From assembly GCA_022181005.1 (NCBI GenBank), contig BQMV01000366.1, positions 1 to 7,808 on the forward strand: DNA of 7,808 bases, given 5' to 3'. Positions 1-4,963 of the stretch are shown here, one piece after another. Position 1 is the stretch's first letter, and each line of letters begins with the position of its first letter. A program made the translations under genes and the position numbers. This DNA is from Anaerolineaceae bacterium (lineage in GTDB: Bacteria; Chloroflexota; Anaerolineae; Anaerolineales; Villigracilaceae). A model generated the notes under the pieces. It saw only the letters and a list, made by a program, of their open reading frames with translations. It was not told where the DNA came from and searched no databases.

Positions 1-401
1 TTAATACTGTTGTGTTCGTTGAGGAAGCCCAAAATGTCTTGTCGGAAGAGTTCGTCAGATCAAATGCTAACCCGTTTGTTAGAGTTGCAAAAGAAGGAAG
101 AAAGTTTGGTTTAGGCCTGATTGCTGTAACGCAAAGACCCTCGGCAATTTCAGATGAGATTCGCACTCAAGCAGAAAACTTTTTTGCTTTTCATATGGGA
201 AATGCAGACGACATTAGAGCTTTAACAAAATCAAACATAAATTTTGACGGCGTAATTGCAAATTTTATTCAAAGAGAGACCATTCCTGGAAATCTTTACA
301 TGGTATCTTCTGATCAAGCCTTTGCCCTACCAATTCGAGTAAACGAGTTTGAAAAGTTGGTTCAGAATAAAATTTACAGAGACTCAAGGTTCATGAAGTA
401 A
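1..401 (+). CDS. HerA/DUF87-type ATPase, C-terminal part (5' end outside window)
   Basis: The reading frame is open from the window edge (first full codon at 3) to TAA at 399-401, so only about the last 132 residues are seen. They begin in a Walker B-like strand, NTVVFVEEAQ, with EEAQ where many HerA proteins have DEAH. Next come the sensor-like strand GLGLIAVTQRPS and the segment DDIRAL, which is the usual order in the C-terminal half of HerA/VirB4-like hexameric P-loop ATPases (DUF87). Walker A would lie upstream, off the window. Family members pump or translocate DNA; in bacteria they occur in DNA repair and in many defence modules beside nuclease or SIR2-like partners. The next gene, on the same strand 11 nt downstream, is DruA-like, so co-transcription is likely. 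Base composition is clearly A+T-richer than the genes to the right. The family call is good; the role in defence is inferred from context. Confidence 0.75.
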   Translation, partial: NTVVFVEEAQNVLSEEFVRSNANPFVRVAKEGRKFGLGLIAVTQRPSAISDEIRTQAENFFAFHMGNADDIRALTKSNINFDGVIANFIQRETIPGNLYMVSSDQAFALPIRVNEFEKLVQNKIYRDSRFMK

Positions 402-412
402 AGTTCACAGTC

Positions 413-1477
413 ATGGCTGTACAAAAAAAACGCATTCGAGAAAAAATCCTTGCTAACTTAGCGAGCTATGGCGTTCAGTGGAATGAAACTGAGGGCAAAA
501 TTAGCGTATCTAATTTTAGAGAGACACAAGCTAAACTTGCCAGTCAAACCAATCCGAAGCAAGATTTATTTTTTGAGAAGGTAAAAAAGTACCTTGCCAT
601 TCCTGAGGAAATTTACATACTCAAAATTAAGCCATATCTTGTCTTGGTCGACCAAAGCGAAGAACATAAACGTATTTGGTCTTATGCAACGGGATTTTGG
701 TCCATTCCAGTAACAACAGGATACGGAAGAAGGCTAAGGTATTTTGTCTTTGACGAGCAGAACGACAAATTAATTGGAATTGTGGGTCTCGCAGATCCCG
801 TTATAGGTTTGGAAATGCGAGATGCCAAGTCAATTGATTGGACTAAAGAACAAAAACTCGAACGACTTTACAACTGCATGACCGCCTATATTCTAGGTGC
901 TGTTCCACCCTATAATCGGATTCTAGGTGGGAAACTTGTCGCATTAACCGTGATGTTTCCACAGGTTCGTAAATGGTTTTACGATAAATACAAAAATTCA
1001 AAATCCATCATCACCAACGTTCAAAAGAAACCGCATTTAGTTTACGTTGACACAATGGGGGCTTTTGGTAAATCGTCGATTTATACCAAGCTTTTCAATT
1101 GGGATTTTATTGGCTATACCAAAGGAAAAAGCCATATTCACATTACCGCAAATGGAAGTTGGGAATTAATAAAGAAAGTTGTTTCACCTAAGGATTTCAA
1201 AACCTACAAATATGGTCAGGGTCCAAACTGGAAAATGAGGATTCTTGGGAAAGGCTTGCGTGAGCTTGGTCTTTCAGATGAGATGATGAGCATTGGTTGG
1301 CAGAGAGGGTATTATCGTTGTACGTTGGCTGAAAACTGGAAAGAATACCTGCAAGGCAAAGTCAATAGAGTCAAATGGAAGCAGTTTGATAAAGGTAAAT
1401 TAGTCGACCATTGGAAAGAACGGTGGGTATTGCCAAGACTTAACGACTTACAAGAAAAACTCTTTAACGAAGTTTAA
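413..1477 (+). CDS. DruA-like (DUF4338-type) protein, putative defence component
   Basis: A 354-residue Lys- and aromatic-rich protein with no signal peptide or membrane segment. The pattern fits my memory of DUF4338, the family of the Druantia protein DruA: a strand pair around 109-126 (RYFVFDEQNDKLIGIVGLAD), RD at 136-137 followed by IDW at 141-143 (many relatives have IGW), an Arg/Leu helix, then LGAVPPYNRILGGKLVAL at 161-178, FGKSSIY at 218-224 and GYTKGKSHIHI at 234-244. The length lies within the range I recall for the family. The biochemical activity of the family is not known to me, and I identify no catalytic residues. ATG at 413 is the first usable start after the preceding stop; there is no clear Shine-Dalgarno, so translation may be coupled to the ATPase gene. 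A hairpin follows six nt after the stop. The gene is A+T-rich like its partner and unlike the minus-strand genes, suggesting joint horizontal transfer. Confidence 0.6.
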   Translation: MAVQKKRIREKILANLASYGVQWNETEGKISVSNFRETQAKLASQTNPKQDLFFEKVKKYLAIPEEIYILKIKPYLVLVDQSEEHKRIWSYATGFWSIPVTTGYGRRLRYFVFDEQNDKLIGIVGLADPVIGLEMRDAKSIDWTKEQKLERLYNCMTAYILGAVPPYNRILGGKLVALTVMFPQVRKWFYDKYKNSKSIITNVQKKPHLVYVDTMGAFGKSSIYTKLFNWDFIGYTKGKSHIHITANGSWELIKKVVSPKDFKTYKYGQGPNWKMRILGKGLRELGLSDEMMSIGWQRGYYRCTLAENWKEYLQGKVNRVKWKQFDKGKLVDHWKERWVLPRLNDLQEKLFNEV

Positions 1478-1482
1478 TTTCA

Positions 1483-1523
1483 AAACAGGTACACAAGCCA
1501 CGTATCTACTTGTGTACCTGTTT
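1483..1523 (+). terminator. 15-bp perfect inverted repeat after the DruA-like gene, probable terminator
   Basis: Arms AAACAGGTACACAAG (1483-1497) and CTTGTGTACCTGTTT (1509-1523) pair without mismatch across an 11-nt loop. The hairpin starts six nt after the DruA-like stop codon and lies between convergent genes. Read on the plus strand it is followed only by TTTCC. Read on the minus strand the second arm ends in TTTT, so it could also stop transcription coming from the 79-codon gene. A long stem at a convergent junction suits a bidirectional terminator, but the weak U-tract leaves room for another role, such as an end of an element. Confidence 0.5.
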
Positions 1524-1551
1524 CCTTGTGTACCTGTTTCCTTGTCTACCT
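1509..1551. repeat. Tandem 16-mer repeats sharing the hairpin arm
   Basis: CTTGTGTACCTGTTTC occurs twice back to back (1509-1524 and 1525-1540), followed by a partial third unit CTTGTCTACCT (1541-1551) with one mismatch. The first unit is also the right arm of the upstream inverted repeat, so either copy could pair with the left arm at 1483-1497. This probably arose by slippage or local duplication. No function is evident. Confidence 0.75.
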
Positions 1552-1556
1552 CCCCT

Positions 1557-1576
1557 ACTCCCTAAAAATCCTCACA
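1557..1576. repeat. 20-bp direct repeat, copy 1 (displaced copy of the ATPase gene 3' end)
   Basis: ACTCCCTAAAAATCCTCACA is identical to 1883-1902, where it forms the last codons of the R3H ATPase gene on the minus strand. Here it lies outside any full copy of that gene and directly abuts the stop codon (1577-1579) of the 79-codon gene. Weaker similarity continues to the left: 1542-1552 matches 1869-1879 at 9 of 11 positions with a one-nt offset. The duplication may therefore include sequence downstream of the ATPase gene. Confidence 0.8.
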
Positions 1577-1816
1577 CTATCTTGAAGCCATCGTCCCTTG
1601 TGGGATTTTGGTTGCTTTCAAAATAAGGCGCAAGGCTTCGTTCACAGCTTCATCGTTGGGGAAAGCCTTGGCGATCTCTGGCTCTAACACAACGACATTG
1701 CTTCCGATCCTGCGTTTCGGGTCGAAACGTCCGCGAGGCAAGACGGTCATTTTCGAAAGGTCATATTCCTTTCGCAGTTCGTAATCACTCTGTTTCTTCG
1801 TAGAATTTTTCTTCAT
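1577..1816 (-). CDS. Small orphan protein, possibly antitoxin-like
   Basis: A 79-residue basic protein. Residues 16-23 (KEYDLSKM) are followed by a basic stretch, LPRGRFDPKRR (26-36), a predicted strand GSNVVVLEPEIAKAF (38-52) and a helix DEAVNEALRLILKA (55-68). Strand-then-helix with an xNEALR core resembles small ribbon-helix-helix or BrnA-like antitoxins, but I do not recognise the family with confidence and no toxin gene is adjacent on either side. ATG at 1816 is preceded by AGAAAGG about ten nt upstream, a plausible ribosome binding site. The TAG stop touches the first copy of a 20-bp direct repeat whose second copy ends the neighbouring ATPase gene 65 nt upstream of this start. The gene may therefore have arrived as a small insert of about 326 bp. 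It is convergent with the DruA-like gene. Confidence 0.6.
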   Translation of the reverse strand: MKKNSTKKQSDYELRKEYDLSKMTVLPRGRFDPKRRIGSNVVVLEPEIAKAFPNDEAVNEALRLILKATKIPQGTMASR

Positions 1817-1880
1817 GTTTCGTCGCCTTTCTGGCGCTGATAATGCAAAAAATTCTCCAATCCTCTAATTCTCTATCTCT

Positions 1881-3455
1881 TCACTCCCTAAAAATCCTCA
1901 CATGCCGCCTCGGCTCTTTCCCATACGAGTGACTCACCAACTCAGCGCTGCGCGCCATTTCGTGTTGGAGGCGTCTTACGAGCGACGGACCTGGGGGCAA
2001 ATCTACCCAGCGTTCGCCGTTGAGGACGGCTGAGATAGCTTGCTGCGTTTCATAACGGGTATCTTCCATGTTGTCGCGAGTAGGTGCGGCGTTGAGGTTA
2101 TAGAGATCGCTGAGGAACTGCTCCACTTGCGCGACGGTGTTGGCGCGCAGAACATAGATCGGCGTACCGCGTTGCTCGGCTTCCATCACGGTCTGCTGGC
2201 GGTTGCGATAATACGTCCGCAGGGTGACGAGCGCGTCGGCTTCGCTCACATCGCGCACGACGACGGCTGGCACGCCGAGTCGCTTGGCGGCTTGTTGCAG
2301 TCGATTCTTCGCGACGCCATACGCGTACACGCGCACAGTCTGCAACGCGGCTCCGATAGCGGGAGTCGCTTGAGGCGTGGGTGAAGCCTCCGCTGTTGAA
2401 GCAGACCGAAGTCCGCGACGAGGCGTTTTCACATCCGCTTTCGGCTTTGCAGGCGGCGCGGATTTCTCGATCTGGATTTTTCCCTCGGCGTCGCGCATCC
2501 GCACTTCGGGAGGCAGGGGCGCGTCGCGCAAGAGCGAATCCACAGAGGACATGATGTCGGTGTGGACCGCAAAACGATCGCGATGCTGGATCTCGATCAG
2601 GACGTCGAACGTGGGCGGAGCGCGTCTTTCGAGGACCGTTTTCTGGGTGCCCCTGCGACGCGCTTCCTCGTCTGACAGCGTGACCGCTTCGATGCCGCCG
2701 ACGAGATCGCTGAGGGTTGGGTTGAGGAGGAGGTTGTCGAGCGTTTGACCGTGCGCCGTGCCGATGAGTTGCACGCCGCGTTCGGCGATGGTGCGCGCCG
2801 CGAGGGCTTCGAGTTCGCGCCCGATCTCGTCGATGACGATGACTTCGGGATTGTGATTCTCGACCGCTTCGATCATCACCTCGTGCTGGTGCGTCGGCAC
2901 TTTGACTTGCATCCGCCGCGCCTTACCAACGGCGGGATGCGGCACATCGCCGTCGCCGCCGATCTCGTTGGAGGTGTCTACGATGATGACGCGTTTATTT
3001 TCCGCAAGGATGCGCGCGGACTCGCGAAGCAAAGTCGTTTTGCCAACGCCAGGTCTTCCGAGAATGAGCACAGACTTGCCCGTCTCGATGATGTCTTGAA
3101 TGATGTCCACTGTGCCGTAGACGGCGCGACCCACGCGGAGAGTTAATCCCACCACCGCGCCGCGTCGGTTGCGGATGGCGGAGATGCGATGGAGAGTCCG
3201 CTCGATGCCTGCGCGATTGTCAGCGTCAAAGGTTCCGACACGTTCGACAACGTGATCGAGTTCGGCGCGCGTCAGTTCCACGTTTGAAAGCGCCGTTTCT
3301 TCGTCTACGAAGCGCGCCGTAGGAAGACGCCCAAGGTCGAGGATGACTTCGAGCAACAAGTCGGTATGATTAATTTGCTCCATCGCATGGCGGATGTTAG
3401 CGGGAAGCACGTCGAGGAGGGCGTCGAGGTCGTCGGTGATTTTTAGTTGGGTCAT
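1881..3455 (-). CDS. R3H domain-containing AAA ATPase, Ycf45/SpoIIIAA-like
   Basis: Reading from ATG at 3455 gives 524 residues; an upstream GTG at 3476 would add seven. I prefer the ATG because MTQLKITDDLDALLDVLP looks like a natural N-terminus and the extra codons fall in a small direct repeat; neither start has a strong Shine-Dalgarno. Numbered from the GTG, Walker A is GRPGVGKTT at 140-148, Walker B EVIVIDEIG at 211-219, and GTAHGQT at 239-245 looks sensor-like. A Pro/Ala/Lys-rich linker (about 338-375) leads to an alpha/beta domain (380-457) and a C-terminal R3H domain with R501-x3-H505, a motif that binds single-stranded nucleic acid. This is the architecture of cyanobacterial/plastid Ycf45 and related SpoIIIAA-like ATPases. 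It is probably cytoplasmic with unknown substrate; nucleic acid handling is inferred from R3H. The 3' terminal 20 bp are duplicated at 1557-1576. Confidence 0.85.
   Translation of the reverse strand: MTQLKITDDLDALLDVLPANIRHAMEQINHTDLLLEVILDLGRLPTARFVDEETALSNVELTRAELDHVVERVGTFDADNRAGIERTLHRISAIRNRRGAVVGLTLRVGRAVYGTVDIIQDIIETGKSVLILGRPGVGKTTLLRESARILAENKRVIIVDTSNEIGGDGDVPHPAVGKARRMQVKVPTHQHEVMIEAVENHNPEVIVIDEIGRELEALAARTIAERGVQLIGTAHGQTLDNLLLNPTLSDLVGGIEAVTLSDEEARRRGTQKTVLERRAPPTFDVLIEIQHRDRFAVHTDIMSSVDSLLRDAPLPPEVRMRDAEGKIQIEKSAPPAKPKADVKTPRRGLRSASTAEASPTPQATPAIGAALQTVRVYAYGVAKNRLQQAAKRLGVPAVVVRDVSEADALVTLRTYYRNRQQTVMEAEQRGTPIYVLRANTVAQVEQFLSDLYNLNAAPTRDNMEDTRYETQQAISAVLNGERWVDLPPGPSLVRRLQHEMARSAELVSHSYGKEPRRHVRIFRE
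1883..1902. repeat. 20-bp direct repeat, copy 2 (inside the ATPase gene 3' end)
   Basis: This copy encodes the C-terminal VRIFRE residues and part of the stop codon of the R3H ATPase. Together with 1557-1576 it brackets the 79-codon gene. Identity stops exactly at both ends (1556 T against 1882 C, and 1577 C against 1903 T). Confidence 0.8.
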
Positions 3456-3462
3456 GGTCTGA

Positions 3463-3490
3463 GTTTCAGGGGTCACGTTTCAGGCTTGTC
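3463..3490. repeat. Short tandem repeat GTTTCAGG at the start of the ATPase gene
   Basis: GTTTCAGG occurs at 3463-3470 and 3477-3484, exactly 14 bp apart. The GTG at 3476 sits between the copies on the minus strand, which favours the downstream ATG as the true start. No function is evident. Confidence 0.5.
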
Positions 3491-3560
3491 CTGTATATCG
3501 AAGGGCTTCAAGTTGCGATGCGTGACGGAAAAAATCGGTTAGAGAGGCAACGAATTTTAG

Positions 3561-3579
3561 GGCGGAGAAGTTTTCCGCC
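3561..3579. other. Hairpin in the leader of the ATPase gene
   Basis: GGCGGA (3561-3566) pairs with TCCGCC (3574-3579); inner A-T and G-T pairs can shrink the loop to about three nt. It lies between a possible minus-strand promoter and the ATPase start. Neither strand shows a proper U-tract after it, so it is not a convincing terminator. The rest of 3456-3680 holds no gene that I can support. Confidence 0.35.
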
Positions 3580-3593
3580 TGTTTGGTATGACT

Positions 3594-3599
3594 ATTATA
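3594..3599 (-). promoter_or_regulatory. Possible -10 box (TATAAT) for the ATPase gene
   Basis: The minus strand reads TATAAT here, downstream of the zinc-finger gene's terminator and about 140 nt before the ATPase ATG. No recognisable -35 box lies 16-18 bp upstream, so this is only a candidate in an A+T-rich spacer. Confidence 0.2.
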
Positions 3600-3641
3600 C
3601 AAGGAATACTGAAATCCCCGCGTGATAGGTTCGATTCAGAT

Positions 3642-3674
3642 AAAAACGCCTTGCGAGGATTTCCATCGCAAGGC
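3642..3674 (-). terminator. Intrinsic terminator of the zinc-finger gene
   Basis: On the minus strand GCCTTGCGA and TCGCAAGGC (3666-3674 and 3648-3656) form a perfect 9-bp stem with a nine-nt loop. It is followed directly by GTTTTTA (TTTTT at 3642-3646). The hairpin begins about six nt after the stop codon of the YgiT-type gene. This is a textbook Rho-independent terminator and separates that gene from the ATPase gene. Confidence 0.8.
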
Positions 3675-3680
3675 TTGGCT

Positions 3681-3908
3681 TTAGACAAATTCAGCAACAG
3701 CAACACTCCGCCGTTTGGCGAAATTCTTGCGATGGGTTTTGATTCGCTCGATTTCGTGCAATGTTTCCGCTGTGAGGTAACTTTCTCCACAATGAGGACA
3801 GGATACAACAGGCACGTTTTCAATGACGAGCAAATTCTCGCCCTTTCCATAACTGCGCGTCACATAACGGATGCGAGCGCCTTCCTTTCCACAAATATCA
3901 CAAATCAT
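3681..3908 (-). CDS. YgiT/MqsA-type zinc-finger protein (orphan antitoxin N-terminal domain)
   Basis: A 75-residue protein with Cys3-x2-Cys6 (CDIC) and Cys37-x2-Cys40 (CPHC), separated by a strand-rich stretch ending in LLVIENVPVVSC, then GESYLTAETLHEIERI. This is the YgiT-type zinc-binding fold, equal to the N-terminal half of the antitoxin MqsA; the DNA-binding HTH half of full MqsA is absent. The four cysteines should bind structural zinc. In many genomes such short proteins follow a small DUF4258/MqsR-like toxin gene, but here the 122 bp upstream are non-coding and carry a palindromic repeat, so no partner is seen. ATG at 3908 is preceded by GAGAG about seven nt upstream, and TATAAT lies on the minus strand at 3925-3930 without a clear -35. 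A strong terminator follows. It is either a standalone zinc-finger protein or the remnant of a toxin-antitoxin pair. Confidence 0.8.
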   Translation of the reverse strand: MICDICGKEGARIRYVTRSYGKGENLLVIENVPVVSCPHCGESYLTAETLHEIERIKTHRKNFAKRRSVAVAEFV

Positions 3909-3950
3909 GGTTTACTCTCAAACAATTATAACGCGTCGAAATCATAAATG

Positions 3951-4022
3951 GGACGCAGATAAACGCTGACCCACGCTGTTCTAAAAATGAAAAATCTGCG
4001 TTCTCTGCGTTTAACAGCGTCC
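3951..4022. repeat. 72-bp imperfect palindrome of phased ACGCWGW heptamers
   Basis: The left arm carries ACGCAGA, ACGCTGA and ACGCTGT at 3953, 3963 and 3973. The right arm carries the inverted heptamers TCTGCGT, TCTGCGT and ACAGCGT at 3995, 4004 and 4014, so spacing is close to one helical turn. The outer 18 nt of each arm (3951-3968 against 4005-4022) match at 15 of 18 positions, around an A-rich centre. It begins eight nt after the stop of the GNAT-like gene on the minus strand. It could act as a transcript 3' hairpin, a protein-binding site or a dispersed REP-like repeat. Confidence 0.7.
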
Positions 4023-4030
4023 AACGTAAT

Positions 4031-4957
4031 TTACTTCTTCCCCTCAACTCGACTCACCCGCGAGGGCTGAACACTCACTCCCTTCGGCACAGCGGATGCG
4101 GGCAAGCCTTCCTTCACCAGCCGCGCGAGGTGTTTTACCATCACCGCTTGACGAGGTCCCGATTTTGCGCCCAAGTCTGCAAGCACAGGTTCGAGCCACG
4201 CCTGATATGATCGAACGCAAATATATATGGGATGGTTTCTTCGGTCGGGCAGATTGCCGATTAACGCTGCAAGTTTTGCGCCGACGCGATTGGCTTCGGG
4301 GTGAATTAGCGGCGTTAGAACGATGCCGCGCGCGCCATGAGTTATGTTGACATAACATTTCGGTCCATCATTATTCATCCATCCCAGTGAAGTCTGCGGC
4401 GGCGATTCGATGGGCTGCAAAAGAGGCGGCACAATTTGATAATAAAGACTCAACGCTGCGGGAAGATGCGCGGACTGCGTGCGCATCCACGTTTCGAGTT
4501 CGCCGGCGCTCCGCTCGGCGCGAATCGCGTCTGAAACATTCCACATCCTCTGCCAAGCGTAGACGGAGAAGCCCGATTTTCGCAACGGCGGGAACGCGTC
4601 GCTGACCTCGTCCACTTCCGCAAGCACATGAAACGCGCCCCATGCCCCCGCCTGAGCGGATAGATTTTCGATTAATGCAGGCAATTCGGGGTGGGTTAAA
4701 TTCGACGACGGCGCAAGATACTGCATTTTTGCAAAAGTGTCCGCCTGTGAATGGGCGATTCCCCCCAAGACCGGGTCGCGTTCGCCGTTTGCGATCGCGC
4801 CGTAAATATGCCGCGCAGGATTCATGTGCGCGAGCAGCCGCGCTGTATCAAGCGGGTTGCCGCGCGTCAAAATGCGAGTCGTGTCCAACCCTATCGCCTC
4901 GCTGCGAAAGCGGTAGATATGAGGCAGGTCTAACAAAACGAGCGGGCGAATAGCCAT
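4031..4957 (-). CDS. GNAT-like protein, probably two degenerate acetyltransferase domains
   Basis: A 308-residue soluble protein. Residues 1-140 look like a GNAT fold: an N-terminal MAIRPLVLLDLPHIYRF strand-helix, a central helix (91-105), a strand FHVLAEVDE (109-117), then LRKSGFSVYAWQRMW (125-139), which is how GNAT domains commonly end. The second half repeats the pattern more weakly: NITHGARGIVLTPLIHP (204-220), a helix EANRVGAKLAALIGNL, a strand PIYICVR (243-249) and VLADLGAKSGPRQAVMVKHLA (258-278). I do not see the Q/R-x-x-G-x-G/A acetyl-CoA loop clearly in either half, so enzymatic activity is doubtful. The start ATG lies six nt after the stop of the flippase-like gene, with no good Shine-Dalgarno, which points to translational coupling. 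It is the last gene of the lepA cluster, followed by the palindromic repeat. Substrate unknown. Confidence 0.6.
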   Translation of the reverse strand: MAIRPLVLLDLPHIYRFRSEAIGLDTTRILTRGNPLDTARLLAHMNPARHIYGAIANGERDPVLGGIAHSQADTFAKMQYLAPSSNLTHPELPALIENLSAQAGAWGAFHVLAEVDEVSDAFPPLRKSGFSVYAWQRMWNVSDAIRAERSAGELETWMRTQSAHLPAALSLYYQIVPPLLQPIESPPQTSLGWMNNDGPKCYVNITHGARGIVLTPLIHPEANRVGAKLAALIGNLPDRRNHPIYICVRSYQAWLEPVLADLGAKSGPRQAVMVKHLARLVKEGLPASAVPKGVSVQPSRVSRVEGKK

Positions 4958-4963
4958 ACGATA

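Noticed and set aside
1..1477. The plus-strand pair as a transposon or conjugation module
   Set aside because: There is no transposase catalytic triad, relaxase or terminal inverted repeat pair within the window, and HerA plus DruA-like motifs explain both genes better. The left side is not visible, so this is not fully excluded.
1509..1551. CRISPR-like array
   Set aside because: The 16-mers are directly adjacent with no spacers and no cas gene is near.
1824..1836. Small CGCC-TTTCT-GGCG hairpin upstream of the 79-codon gene
   Set aside because: A 4-bp stem is too short to support a regulatory claim; it overlaps the likely ribosome binding site by chance composition.
2040..3146. Plus-strand open frames opposite the R3H ATPase gene
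   Set aside because: They run antisense to a gene with intact Walker A, Walker B and R3H motifs, have low-complexity Arg-, Asp- or Ser-rich translations, and show no family features.
3557..3947. Overlapping frames on both strands across the zinc-finger gene
   Set aside because: The 75-codon frame has the CxxC pairs, a plausible start and a matching terminator; the alternatives span the terminator hairpin and lack any domain pattern.
4044..4953. Frames on both strands inside the GNAT-like and flippase-like genes
   Set aside because: Their translations are Arg/Ser-rich and lack domain features, while the longer frames fit an operon with short gaps and recognisable folds.
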